The notes: a model not told the origin generated them from the sequence alone. A stretch of DNA of 30,409 nt from Burkholderia sp. (GCA_030151225.1 JASLEG010000133.1:1-30409); one strand, 5' to 3'. Positions 8,042-15,856 are shown, counted from the first letter of the stretch. Numbers and translations are program-made.

Positions 8042-8929
8042 ATGAAACTCCGTGACATCCTGCTCGCGATCTTCATCACCGCCATCTGGGGCATCAACTT
8101 CTCGGTCATCAAGCTCGGGCTGCTGAGCACCGATCCGTTCATCCTGGCCGGCATCCGCTTCGTGCTCGTGGCCGTGCCGGCCGTGCTGTTCGTCCGCCGT
8201 CCGGCGGTGCGATGGCGCGACCTGATCGCATACGGGCTGCTGTTCGGCGTGGGGCTGTGGGGCGTGGTCAATCTCGGCATCCAGGCGGGCCTGTCGGCCG
8301 GCATCGCGTCGCTGGTGCTGCAGTTCAGCGCGTTCTTCACGATCCTGCTCGGCGCGGCGGTGTTCCGCGAGCGGGTATCGCGCTATCAGCTCGCCGGCAT
8401 CGTCGTGGCGATCGCGGGGCTGGCCAGCATCATCACGATCACCGACGGCAGCGCCTCGCGGGCCGGCATCGCGCTGGTGATCGCGGGCGCGCTGTCGTGG
8501 AGCGTGGCCAATCTCGTGATCAAGCGCAGCGGCACGAAGGCGGTGCTCGGCTTCCTCGTGTGGTCGAGCCTGTTCTCGCCGCTGCCGCTGTTCGCGATCG
8601 CGTGGTTGCAGCACGGCTCGGGGGCATTCACTGCCGCGTTCGCGCAACTCGATGCGCGTGCAACTTTCTCGATCCTGTTCCAGGCCTGGCCGACCACGCT
8701 GTTCGGCTACTGGGTGTGGAACGTGCTGATCCGCAAGTATCCGGTGTCGACGGTCGCGCCGCTCTCGCTGCTGGTGCCGATCTTCGGCATGCTGGGCTCG
8801 GCCGCGATCTTCGGCGAGCACATCGGCACCACCAAGCTGCTGGCCACCGCGCTGATCGTGCTGGGGCTCGCGATCGGCCTGTACGGCAAGCGGATCGCCG
8901 CGCGGCTGGCCGGCCGCGTGCCGGCGTGA
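8042..8929 (+). CDS. EamA/DMT-family transporter (second in window)
   Basis: A 295-residue transporter with ten hydrophobic segments and two EamA repeats. The N-terminus MKLRDILLAIFITAIWGINF is characteristic of the family, the repeat-one end SLVLQFSAFFTILLGAAVF carries the helix-4 motif, and SLLVPIFGMLGSAAIFGE gives the equivalent in repeat two. Closest in pattern to E. coli EamA, an O-acetylserine/cysteine exporter, although this substrate cannot be proven. The start at 8042 is chosen because family members begin this way; an in-frame ATG at 8000 would add 14 residues and neither has a good ribosome-binding site. It follows the MFS gene by 64 bases on the same strand and might share its transcript. 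Confidence 0.9.
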   Translation: MKLRDILLAIFITAIWGINFSVIKLGLLSTDPFILAGIRFVLVAVPAVLFVRRPAVRWRDLIAYGLLFGVGLWGVVNLGIQAGLSAGIASLVLQFSAFFTILLGAAVFRERVSRYQLAGIVVAIAGLASIITITDGSASRAGIALVIAGALSWSVANLVIKRSGTKAVLGFLVWSSLFSPLPLFAIAWLQHGSGAFTAAFAQLDARATFSILFQAWPTTLFGYWVWNVLIRKYPVSTVAPLSLLVPIFGMLGSAAIFGEHIGTTKLLATALIVLGLAIGLYGKRIAARLAGRVPA

Positions 8930-9126
8930 GGCAGCCGCCACGCCCGCCCGGCGTGCCTTGCACGCGAATCCCGACAATCCTGACATCTGTAACAGCGCTG
9001 TCGTAACGGTAACCAAGCGAATCGCCGATGGACCCGCGTGCGATTGATCCCCACAATACGTCAACGTCCGCGGCATCCCGCGCGTTGTCGTGGACAGGTA
9101 CACACGCATTCACATGGAGTCCTCAC

Positions 9127-9360
9127 ATGAAGAAAGCCCTGATTGTCCTGTCCTGTTTCGGTCTGATCGCCGGCACGAACGCCGCGCATGCGGCGGGCTG
9201 CCTGAAGGGCGCCGCGGTGGGCGGCGTTGCCGGCCACGTGGTGGGCCACCATGCGGTGGCCGGTGCCGCCGTCGGCTGCGCGATCGGTCATCACCGTGCC
9301 GCGAAGAAGGCGAAGGAAGAGCAGCGCGCGCAGGAAGCGGGCGCACAGCATCACGAGTAA
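9127..9360 (+). CDS. Small exported Gly/His-rich protein
   Basis: A 77-residue protein. Residues 1-22 form a clear signal peptide (MKKALIVLSCFGLIAGTNAA then HA before the likely cleavage site). The mature part has a glycine-zipper-like segment with repeated G-x-x-x-G spacing (GAAVGGVAGHVVGHHAVAG), several histidines, two cysteines, and a charged Lys/Glu/Gln-rich tail. Such small periplasmic or membrane-associated proteins are frequent in Burkholderia and have no established function; metal binding by the histidines is possible but unproven. A GGAG lies seven bases before the ATG at 9127. A strong hairpin follows the stop, so it is probably its own transcription unit. The 197 bases upstream hold a possible phosphate-type box at 8987-9004. 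Confidence 0.85.
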   Translation: MKKALIVLSCFGLIAGTNAAHAAGCLKGAAVGGVAGHVVGHHAVAGAAVGCAIGHHRAAKKAKEEQRAQEAGAQHHE

Positions 9361-9369
9361 ATGCAGCAT

Positions 9370-9402
9370 CGGGCCGCGCATGCAGAACGCATGCCCGGCC
9401 CG
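9370..9402 (+). terminator. Hairpin downstream of the small exported protein
   Basis: CGGGCCGCGCATGC (9370-9383) and GCATGCCCGGCCCG (9389-9402) pair at 13 of 14 positions around a five-base loop, nine bases after the stop codon. There is no T-run after it, so it may end transcription inefficiently or act mainly as a 3' RNA stabiliser. Confidence 0.6.
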
Positions 9403-9510
9403 TCATTGATCGTCTGCGATATCGACGCTCGCTCGGTTCGCTGCCTCGCCCCTTCAGATTCCTTTCATTTTCTTTCCGCTCGACGCTCTCGCCCGGCTGC
9501 CCCCAGCCGC

Positions 9511-9603
9511 TGGAGCCAGTTCAACAGCGCGATCGGCTACACGCTGTCGGAGCGCACCGACGTGTATCGGGTGAGCATCTACCAGCATGCGGCCGGAATC
9601 AAC
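9511..9603 (+). pseudogene. C-terminal fragment of a Gram-negative porin
   Basis: The plus-strand frame starting at 9511 reads WSQFNSAIGYTLSERTDVYR followed by VSIYQHAAG. This is the penultimate beta-hairpin of Burkholderia OmpC-type trimeric porins, which typically read Y-x-L-S-K-R-T-D-x-Y...Y-Q-H-A-S-G. Nothing upstream (9403-9510) or downstream looks like the rest of a porin, and the final strand with its terminal phenylalanine is missing. The fragment has no start codon or promoter of its own. It abuts the truncated phosphodiesterase on the opposite strand, so it marks a deletion or rearrangement joint. Confidence 0.6.
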
Positions 9604-10579
9604 ACGACCGGGCTGATCACCAGGCCGCCGCGCGGGCGTCAGCGGATCAGCGCCTCGGTACCGACGCCGCGACCGGTCCGCAAGTCGATCACGGGCTGAT
9701 ACGGCAGGAAGAATTCCTTGTAGCGAATGGCATCTCGCAGCCGCGCCTTCAGCGACAGCAGAGCGCGCGCCCGCCACGCGATCGCGAGCAGCAGCGCGGC
9801 CACGCCGATGCCGATCGGCAAGGTGTGGCGCAGTGCCGGCTCGATGTAGTCGCGCAGCCCGCTCGGCGGCAGCGCGGCGAGGGCGGCGAGGGCGGCGGTA
9901 TAGCCGAAGTCGGACAGCCTGACCGACACCAGATTGCCCGAGGCGTCGAGGAACGAAGCGGGCTTGCCGTGCGGCGCGATGATCCAGTCCGGCTGCACGC
10001 TGCCGTTCGATCTCATCACGCGCCGGTCCGCCACGGCGAATTGCGCGAGGATCACGCCGCGCGGCATCGCCATGTCGAATTCCGGTTCCGGCAGCGAGAT
10101 GGCGGCGTGGCCCGATCGTGCCGGCACCGCGACACGCCGGGGAACGTGACGGCGTCCCAGGCCATGGAGGCGCCGGGCAGCGGATACTGGCGCATGGTCC
10201 TGCCGAGATCCACCGGCACGTTGCCGGTCAGCGTGGAGCGCAGCAGCACGTTGCCCTCCACGCGGCCCAGCCCCAGCAGGTAGCTCTGGCTCGCCGCGGC
10301 ATGCTGGAGCCGTTGCAGGTCGGCTTCGCTGCATCGCGTCGAGGTGCTGGCCGACAGCAGGGTGTCGAATGCCGTGCCGGCCTGAACGCGCAGCGTGGCG
10401 GCGCGCCTGAGGATGTGCGATGCCAGGTCGTGCACCACTTCGGCCTGATCGCGGCCCTGGATTCGCGCGAACTGAATGGCCGAGACGATCGGCACGATCG
10501 CCGCGAACGAGCCGATCAGCGATGCGATCGAGATCAGTCTCGCACGGCGCGTTTTCATGTAACCCCGGTTTTTTTTCAT
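9594..10579 (-). pseudogene. Truncated, frameshifted CSS-motif/EAL c-di-GMP phosphodiesterase
   Basis: From the ATG at 10579 (or 10558) the minus strand encodes an N-terminal membrane helix (LISIASLIGSFAAIVPIVSA) and a periplasmic CSS-motif sensor. Near 10130-10145 the frame shifts, and the reading continues with RSGHAAISLPEPEFDMAMPR through a second membrane helix (HTLPIGIGVAALLLAIAWRA) into the beginning of an EAL domain: YKEFFLPYQPVIDL and GRGVGTEALIR. There a TGA stands where the family has tryptophan (E-A-L-x-R-W), a few recognisable codons follow (GGLVISPVVLIPAA), and then the homology stops at about 9594 against a porin fragment. The catalytic glutamates and metal ligands of the rest of the EAL domain are absent. 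An intact protein would hydrolyse c-di-GMP in response to periplasmic redox state. It is inactive. Confidence 0.85.
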
Positions 10580-10677
10580 CGAGCCAGCTTCTCAGGAGAC
10601 GCGGTTCGATCGGCCGGCAAACGGATGGCCGTCAGGCGGCCCGGGGATCGAACGGCCGTGTCATGCTGCGTGCCCGA

Positions 10678-11124
10678 TCATGCGGAATCCGGAGAAATCA
10701 ACCGTGGCGGTAGCTTGGGATCTCGCGGAAGCTGGCCCGCGCCTTGCTCGACGATGCGCTCCTGGCTCGCATCGTAGCGCGAGCGATTTTCGTGAAGCGT
10801 GCCCAGATTCGCGCGCGCCCATTCGGCCAGTTCGCGCACCCGCGCCGCAAGCGAGCGCCCCAGCGGAGTGAGGGAATAATCGACCTGCGGCGGCGAGGTC
10901 ACGCGCACCGTGCGCTCGACGAGACCGTCGCGCTCGAGCGCCTTGAGCGTGCGCGTGAGCATTTGCTGCGAAATGCCGTGAATGGTCCGGCGCAGATCAT
11001 TGAAGCGGTGCGGCCGGTCGCGCAGCACGACGATGACCTGCATGCTCCACTTGTCACCGATGCGAGTCAGCACCTCGCTCACGTCGCGACACTTTCGGGT
11101 ATCGGGCGGGGTAGTCATATCCAT
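10678..11124 (-). CDS. HxlR family transcriptional regulator (second in window)
   Basis: A 148-residue winged-helix protein of the HxlR family. Its core reads CRDVSEVLTRIGDKWSMQVI, with the conserved Cys and G-D-K-W, followed by RFNDLRRTIHGISQQMLTRT and LKALERDGLVERTV, the recognition helix and wing. The ATG at 11124 was chosen over the frame's first ATG at 11238 because family members begin shortly before the CRDV segment; a second candidate at 11118 removes only two residues. The gene diverges from the GST at 11220 and is likely to repress it. A perfect inverted repeat covers its start codon, so autoregulation is plausible. The 98 bases between its neighbour's start at 10579 and its own stop hold no gene. 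Confidence 0.9.
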   Translation of the reverse strand: MDMTTPPDTRKCRDVSEVLTRIGDKWSMQVIVVLRDRPHRFNDLRRTIHGISQQMLTRTLKALERDGLVERTVRVTSPPQVDYSLTPLGRSLAARVRELAEWARANLGTLHENRSRYDASQERIVEQGAGQLPRDPKLPPRLISPDSA

Positions 11125-11129
11125 ATGAC
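11114..11129. promoter_or_regulatory. Perfect inverted repeat over the HxlR start codon
   Basis: GTCATAT (11114-11120) and ATATGAC (11123-11129) are perfectly complementary around a two-base CC spacer. The repeat includes both candidate start codons of the HxlR gene and lies about 90 bases before the GST start. It could be the operator for both genes or a coincidence. Confidence 0.4.
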
Positions 11130-11219
11130 CTGGCCTCAAAAATATGCGTTTTCGTCGAATCGTCGATCGTCTCATACTTCCTGCCAGTCGGTCGTTGCGA
11201 CTCAACACGAAGGAAGGAC

Positions 11220-11804
11220 ATGATTCTCTACTACGCACCCGGTGGCTGCAGCCAGGCCTGTCACATCGCCCTGATCGAATCGGGGCTGCCGCATCGCATC
11301 GTCAGGACGGGGCGCGACAGGCGCACCGAAGACGGGCAGGATTTCAACCTCGTCAATCCCAAGGGCTACACGCCGGCGCTCGATCTGGGCGACGGCACGA
11401 TCCTGACCGAAGGCCTGGTGATCCTCGCGTACATCGCCGAAACCTCGGGCCGGCTGCTGGCGAGCAGCGGGCTGGCGCGCTGGCGGGCGCTGGAGGCGAC
11501 GGCGTTCATGAGCACCGAGATGCATCGCCATTTCCTGCCGTTTTTCCGCGGCGGCACGGACGAGGAAAAACAGCAGGCCGCGCAGTCGCTGGGCATGCGC
11601 TTCGAGACGGTCGCCGAGCAGCTGGGCGAGCAGCCGTTTCTGATCGACGGCGAGATGACGATCGCCGACTGCTATCTGTTCGTGATGTCGTCGTGGGCCG
11701 TCATGATGGGCGTCGCGCTGCCCCAGCGCCTCGTCGATCATCTGGAGAGGATGAAGCGGGTGCCGTCCGTGAGGGAGGCGCTGGGGAGGGAGGGGGTGAT
11801 GTAG
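11220..11804 (+). CDS. Glutathione S-transferase, beta-class-like
   Basis: A 194-residue cytosolic GST. The thioredoxin-fold N-domain reads MILYYAPGGCSQACHIALIE, placing cysteine at residue 10, the catalytic or mixed-disulfide cysteine of beta-class bacterial GSTs. Residues 48-68 include NPKGYTPALDLGDGTILTEG, with the cis-proline (T-P) and the glutathione gamma-glutamyl-binding E-G. The C-domain contains FLIDGEMTIADCYLFVMSSW, the conserved N-capping box region. It conjugates glutathione to electrophiles or reduces peroxides; the physiological substrate is unknown. AAGGAAGG precedes the ATG. The divergent HxlR gene suggests induction by an electrophile. Confidence 0.93.
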   Translation: MILYYAPGGCSQACHIALIESGLPHRIVRTGRDRRTEDGQDFNLVNPKGYTPALDLGDGTILTEGLVILAYIAETSGRLLASSGLARWRALEATAFMSTEMHRHFLPFFRGGTDEEKQQAAQSLGMRFETVAEQLGEQPFLIDGEMTIADCYLFVMSSWAVMMGVALPQRLVDHLERMKRVPSVREALGREGVM

Positions 11805-11841
11805 CAATCCGGCCCGACCATTCAGGCGGGGGCGCCGGCAA

Positions 11842-12765
11842 TCAGGCGCGACGACGGCGCTCCCCCGGCAAGCCCAGCATCTCCGGCAGCCTCGCCCCCA
11901 GAAAATCGATGAAGGTCCGCAACCGCGCCGACAACTGATTCCGCTCCAGATACACCGCGTAGATATCCGCATTCGGCAGCGCCCAGTCGGTCAGCAGGGG
12001 CACCAGCGTGCCGTCCTTCAGCAGCGCCTCCACCTCCCACTGCGAACGGATCGCCACGCCGTGCCCGTCGAGCGCCCAGCGCAGCACGGCCGCGCCGTCG
12101 TTGCTGCCGAGCGGCCCGCGCACCTTCACCGTCTCTTCCTGGCTGCCGCGCGTGAAGTGCCAGTTGCCGTAGGTCGAATCGTTCTCGTGCAGGATCAGGC
12201 AGGCGTGCTGGGCGAGCTCGCGCGGCGTGCGCGGCAGCCCGTGGCGCACGAGGTAGGCCGGCGCCGCGCACACCACGCGCCGGTTGCGCACGAGGCGCCG
12301 CGCGTTGATGCGCGCCTCGGGCACGTCGCCGAACCGGATGCCGACGTCGAACGCATGCTCCTGCAGGCTCAGCGGCCGGTCCGTCAGTTGCAGCCGGATC
12401 TCCATCGACGGATGCCGCGCCACGAATTCGGACACGGCCGGCGCCACGCACGCGCGCCCGAAGCCGAACGACGCGTTCACGCGCAGCAGCCCCGCCGGCG
12501 CGGCCCGGCTGCGGCTCACGCGCTGCTCGAGTTCGCCGAGCTCGGCCAGGATGCGCGAGCCGTCGTTCAGATACAGCTCGCCCTCGGTCGTCACGCTGAT
12601 CTGCCGCGTGGTGCGGTTCAGCAGGCGCACGCCGAGCCGCGTCTCGATCTGCTTGAGCCGCTTGCTGATGGAGGGCGGCGTCACGCCCAGCTCGCGCGCG
12701 GCGGCCGTGAGGCTGCCCTGACGCACCACCAGCTCGAACAGCGCGAGATCCGAAATCGCGTCCAT
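11842..12765 (-). CDS. LysR family transcriptional regulator
   Basis: A 307-residue LysR-type regulator. Residues 1-60 form the winged HTH (VRQGSLTAAARELGVTPPSI then SKRLKQIETRLGVRLLNRTT). The remainder is the two-lobed effector-binding domain, with typical segments FGFGRACVAPAVSEFVARHP and RWALDGHGVAIRSQWEVE. GAGG lies six bases upstream of the ATG at 12765; the frame is open further upstream to 12825 but without such a site. It diverges from the hydrolase gene at 12854 with 88 bases between the starts and is the obvious activator of the hydrolase-hydratase-symporter run, presumably responding to that pathway's substrate or intermediate. In pattern it resembles regulators of the DmlR type, which control D-malate use; this is only a resemblance. 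Confidence 0.93.
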   Translation of the reverse strand: MDAISDLALFELVVRQGSLTAAARELGVTPPSISKRLKQIETRLGVRLLNRTTRQISVTTEGELYLNDGSRILAELGELEQRVSRSRAAPAGLLRVNASFGFGRACVAPAVSEFVARHPSMEIRLQLTDRPLSLQEHAFDVGIRFGDVPEARINARRLVRNRRVVCAAPAYLVRHGLPRTPRELAQHACLILHENDSTYGNWHFTRGSQEETVKVRGPLGSNDGAAVLRWALDGHGVAIRSQWEVEALLKDGTLVPLLTDWALPNADIYAVYLERNQLSARLRTFIDFLGARLPEMLGLPGERRRRA

Positions 12766-12853
12766 TGTTTCCCTCAAGTTAATACCGGTTTGCTTTTGCC
12801 GATACCTTGGCGTTGCAGGCAGCAATTAGACTACAAAAAACGCTGGAGGAACC

Positions 12854-13750
12854 ATGTTCGACGACTTCAAGCCGGTCCAGGTCGAGACCGACGGCATCAC
12901 GATCCACGCCTGGCAGGGCGGCAGCGGCCCCGCGCTGCTGCTGTTGCACGGGCATCCGCAGACGCGCGCGATCTGGCATCGCGTGGCGCCGGTGCTGGCG
13001 CGCGACTTCACGGTGATCGCGGCGGACCTGCGCGGCTACGGCGACAGCGGCAAGCCGCAGGGGCTGCCCGACCACTCGAACTATTCGAAGCGGCGCATGG
13101 CGCAGGATCAGGTGGACCTGATGCGCGCGCTCGGCTTCGCGCGCTTCGACGTGCTGGCCCACGATCGCGGCGCGCGCGTGGCGGTGCGCATGGCGCTCGA
13201 TCACCCCGACGCGGTGCGCCGGCTGGCCACGCTCGACATCGCGCCCACGCTGGCGATGTACGAGCAGACCTCGTTCGCGTTCGCGCGCGCCTACTGGCAC
13301 TGGTTCTTCCTGGTGCGGCCCGCGCCGTTCCCCGAGACGCTGATCCGCGCCGACCCGGACCTCTACCTGAAGCAGACGATCGGCGCGCGCAGCGCGGGCC
13401 TGAAGCCGTTCACGCCCGAAGCCTATGCCGAATACCTGCGCTGCCTGTCCGATCCGGGCACCGCGCACGGCATGTGCGAGGACTATCGCGCCTCGATCAC
13501 GATCGACCTCGAGCACGACCGCGCCGATCTGGCCGCGGGCCGCCAGCTGGCCTGCCCGATGCTCGCGCTGTGGGGCGCCGAGGGCGTGATCGGCCAGTGC
13601 TTCGATCCGCTCGCCGAATGGCGCCGCTGGTCCGACACGGTGCGTGGGCACGCGCTGCCGTGCGGCCACTACATCCCCGAGGAAGCGCCCGAGGCGCTGC
13701 TCGACGCCGCGCTGCCGTTCCTGCGCGGCGAGGGCGGCAGCGCTGCCTGA
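12854..13750 (+). CDS. Alpha/beta hydrolase, fluoroacetate dehalogenase-like
   Basis: A 298-residue alpha/beta hydrolase. The nucleophile elbow reads LAHDRGARVAVRMALDHPDA, with Asp104 as nucleophile, as in haloacetate dehalogenases, rather than Ser. Arg105 and Arg108 match the carboxylate-binding arginines, Asp128 (LDIAPT) and His272 (GHYIPEEAPE) complete the triad, and His149-Trp150 (YWHWFFL) plus Tyr211 match the halide-stabilising pocket. In the Burkholderia sp. FA1 fluoroacetate dehalogenase the equivalents are, to my knowledge, Asp104, Arg105, Arg108, Asp128, His149, Trp150, Tyr212 and His271. The predicted reaction is hydrolytic removal of halide from a 2-haloacid such as fluoroacetate, giving glycolate; an epoxide hydrolase on an acid substrate is an alternative. 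GGAGG precedes the ATG. It leads a run with LeuC, LeuD and DctA paralogues. Confidence 0.88.
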   Translation: MFDDFKPVQVETDGITIHAWQGGSGPALLLLHGHPQTRAIWHRVAPVLARDFTVIAADLRGYGDSGKPQGLPDHSNYSKRRMAQDQVDLMRALGFARFDVLAHDRGARVAVRMALDHPDAVRRLATLDIAPTLAMYEQTSFAFARAYWHWFFLVRPAPFPETLIRADPDLYLKQTIGARSAGLKPFTPEAYAEYLRCLSDPGTAHGMCEDYRASITIDLEHDRADLAAGRQLACPMLALWGAEGVIGQCFDPLAEWRRWSDTVRGHALPCGHYIPEEAPEALLDAALPFLRGEGGSAA

Positions 13751-13806
13751 ACCTCGAACCGTCTTTCCCCCGACAACGCAGGACCCACGATACGAGAGGA
13801 ACCGGG

Positions 13807-15213
13807 ATGGCTATCCGGACGCTGTACCAGAAGCTCGTCGATTCGCACACGGTGGCGGCGCTCGACGCCGAGAACGTGCTGCTCTACGTCGACCTGCACC
13901 TGATGAACGAATACACGAGCCCGCAGGCGTTCGCCGGGCTCGACGCGAAGGGCCGCGCGGTGCGCCGCCCCGGCCAGCAGGTGGCGGTGGTCAGCCACAT
14001 CATTCCCACCCACGCCGAGCGGCCGCGCGTGATTCGCGACGCGGCCTCGGCCACCCAGGCCGTGAACCTCGCGCGCAACTGCGAGCGTGCCGGCATCCGC
14101 CTGTTCGGCACCCACGATCCCGATCAGGGCATCGAACACGTGGTCGCGCCCGAGCACGGCTTCGTGCGCCCCGGCATGGCGATCCTGTGCGGCGACAGCC
14201 ACACCACCACCTACGGCGCGCTCGGTGCGCTCGGTTTCGGCATCGGCACCTCGGAAGTGGAGCACGTGCTGGCCACGCAGACGCTCGTCTACCGGCTCGC
14301 CCGCACGATGCGCATCACGCTCGACGGCGCGCTGCCTTACGGCACCTCCGCCAAGGATCTGGTGATCTGGCTGGTGGCGAGGATCGGCGCGCAGGGCGCG
14401 CGCGGCTACGCGGTGGAATTCGCGGGCAGCACGCTGGCCACGCTGTCGGCCGAGGCCCGCATGACCCTCTGCAACATGACGGTGGAGGCGGGCGCGCGCG
14501 CCGCGCTGATCGCCCCGGATGCGGTGACACTCGACTACCTGCGCGCCCACGTGCGCTTCGACGACGCGCAATGGGCGGCGGCCTGCGCCGACTGGGCCGA
14601 GCTGCTCAGCGACGCGGGCGCGCGCTTCGACGCCGAGCACCGCTTCGACGCGAGCGCGGTGGCGCCGTTCGTGACCTGGGGCACGAGCCCCGATCAGGCG
14701 ATCGCGGTGGACGCCGTGCTGCCGGCCGCCGAGGATCAGGCCACGCCGGCCGAGGCCGAGTCCGCGCGCCGCGCGCTCGACTACATCGGGCTGCAGGCGC
14801 GAGCGCCGATCGCCGGCACGCCGATCGATCGCGTGTTCATCGGCTCCTGCACCAACGGCCGCATCGAGGACCTGCGCACGGTGGCCGCGATCGTGCGCGG
14901 CCGGCGCGTGGCCGGCGGCGTGCGCGCGATGGTGGTGCCGGGCTCGGGCCGCGTGCGGCGCCAGGCCGAGGCCGAAGGCGTGGCGCAGGTGCTGATCGAC
15001 GCGGGCTTCGAATGGCGCGAGCCGGGCTGCTCGATGTGCCTCGCGATGAACGACGACTTCCTGGCCGACGGCGAGCGCTGCGCCTCCACCACCAACCGCA
15101 ATTTCGAGGGCCGCCAGGGGCGCGGTGGCCGCACCCACCTGATGAGCCCCGCGATGGCTGCCGCCGCGGCGCTGACGGGCCGCATCACCGACATCCGCAC
15201 GCTGGAGCACTGA
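13807..15213 (+). CDS. leuC: LeuC-type aconitase-family hydratase, large subunit
   Basis: A 468-residue large subunit of the 3-isopropylmalate dehydratase family. The three iron-sulfur cysteines are present, one in IGSCTNGRIEDL and two in PGCSMCLAMNDDF, as are CGDSHTTTYGALGALGFGIG and NRNFEGRQGRGGRTHL. The substrate-facing N-terminal loops differ from true LeuC: where E. coli has YIDRHLVHEVTSPQAF this has YVDLHLMNEYTSPQAF, and MDHNV is replaced by VSHII. I therefore think it is a paralogue acting on another 2-hydroxydicarboxylate/unsaturated acid pair, such as maleate/D-malate or citraconate/2-methylmalate, though leucine synthesis cannot be excluded. AGAGGA precedes the ATG at 13807, 56 bases after the hydrolase. 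The small subunit follows one base after the stop. No leuB is nearby. Confidence 0.93.
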   Translation: MAIRTLYQKLVDSHTVAALDAENVLLYVDLHLMNEYTSPQAFAGLDAKGRAVRRPGQQVAVVSHIIPTHAERPRVIRDAASATQAVNLARNCERAGIRLFGTHDPDQGIEHVVAPEHGFVRPGMAILCGDSHTTTYGALGALGFGIGTSEVEHVLATQTLVYRLARTMRITLDGALPYGTSAKDLVIWLVARIGAQGARGYAVEFAGSTLATLSAEARMTLCNMTVEAGARAALIAPDAVTLDYLRAHVRFDDAQWAAACADWAELLSDAGARFDAEHRFDASAVAPFVTWGTSPDQAIAVDAVLPAAEDQATPAEAESARRALDYIGLQARAPIAGTPIDRVFIGSCTNGRIEDLRTVAAIVRGRRVAGGVRAMVVPGSGRVRRQAEAEGVAQVLIDAGFEWREPGCSMCLAMNDDFLADGERCASTTNRNFEGRQGRGGRTHLMSPAMAAAAALTGRITDIRTLEH

Positions 15214-15214
15214 C

Positions 15215-15856
15215 ATGAGCCGCCTGACCACGCTGGAAGGCCGCGCGCTGCCGCTGCCGATCGACAACCTCGACACCGACCAGATCATGCCGAAGCAGTT
15301 CCTGCGCGGCATCGACAAGGCCGGGCTCGCGCAGGGCCTGCTGTACGACTTGCGCTTCGACGCGAACGGCGCGCCGCGCGCCGACGCCGTGCTCAACGAC
15401 GCGCGCCACGCCGGCGCGCCGATCCTGCTCGGCGGCGCGAACTTCGGCTGCGGCTCGAGCCGCGAGCACGCCGTGTGGGGGCTGCTGCAATACGGCATCA
15501 CGGCCGTGATCGCGCCGAGCTTCGCCGAGATCTTCTACTCGAACGCGATGAACAACCGGCTGCTGCTGGTGGCGCTGCCGCGCGAGGCGGTGGACGCGCT
15601 GGTGGCCGATGCGCAGGCGCATCCCGACGGCACGCTGCGCATCGACCTCGAGGCGCAGACGCTCACCTCGGCTGCCGGCCGAAGCCACGCGTTCGCGCTG
15701 GGCGCGCGCCACAAGCGCATGGTGATCGAGGGCGTCGACACGATCGACCTGACGCTCGCGATGGCCGACGCGATCGACGCGTTCGAGCGCCGCCACCGCG
15801 CCGCGCATCCGTGGGCGCTGATCGATGTGCCGGGCGAGGCGGCCACGGCGGCCTGA
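15215..15856 (+). CDS. leuD: LeuD-type aconitase-family hydratase, small subunit
   Basis: A 213-residue small (swivel-domain) subunit that pairs with the preceding LeuC-type protein to form the hydratase. NLDTDQIMPKQFLRGIDKAG carries the conserved D-T-D and the K-Q-F-L substrate-recognition loop, and NFGCGSSREHAVWGLLQYGI holds the serine/arginine catalytic G-S-S-R-E motif. IAPSFAEIFYSNAMNN and GVDTIDLTL complete the family pattern. One base separates its ATG from the large-subunit stop, with GGAG inside the upstream gene, so the two are translationally coupled in a 1:1 complex. Length is normal for LeuD. Its substrate follows that of the large subunit and is not determined here. Confidence 0.94.
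   Translation: MSRLTTLEGRALPLPIDNLDTDQIMPKQFLRGIDKAGLAQGLLYDLRFDANGAPRADAVLNDARHAGAPILLGGANFGCGSSREHAVWGLLQYGITAVIAPSFAEIFYSNAMNNRLLLVALPREAVDALVADAQAHPDGTLRIDLEAQTLTSAAGRSHAFALGARHKRMVIEGVDTIDLTLAMADAIDAFERRHRAAHPWALIDVPGEAATAA

Noticed and set aside
9454..9777. A minus-strand frame over the EAL/porin joint as a possible new small gene
   Set aside because: It is out of frame with the recognisable EAL codons and antisense to the recognisable porin codons, with no protein-like pattern of its own.
12061..15213. A plus-strand frame open for 1050 codons that continues upstream into the LysR gene
   Set aside because: Only the portion from 13807 is protein-like (LeuC). The upstream part is the antisense of the LysR gene and an out-of-frame reading of the hydrolase; long open frames are expected in DNA this G+C-rich.
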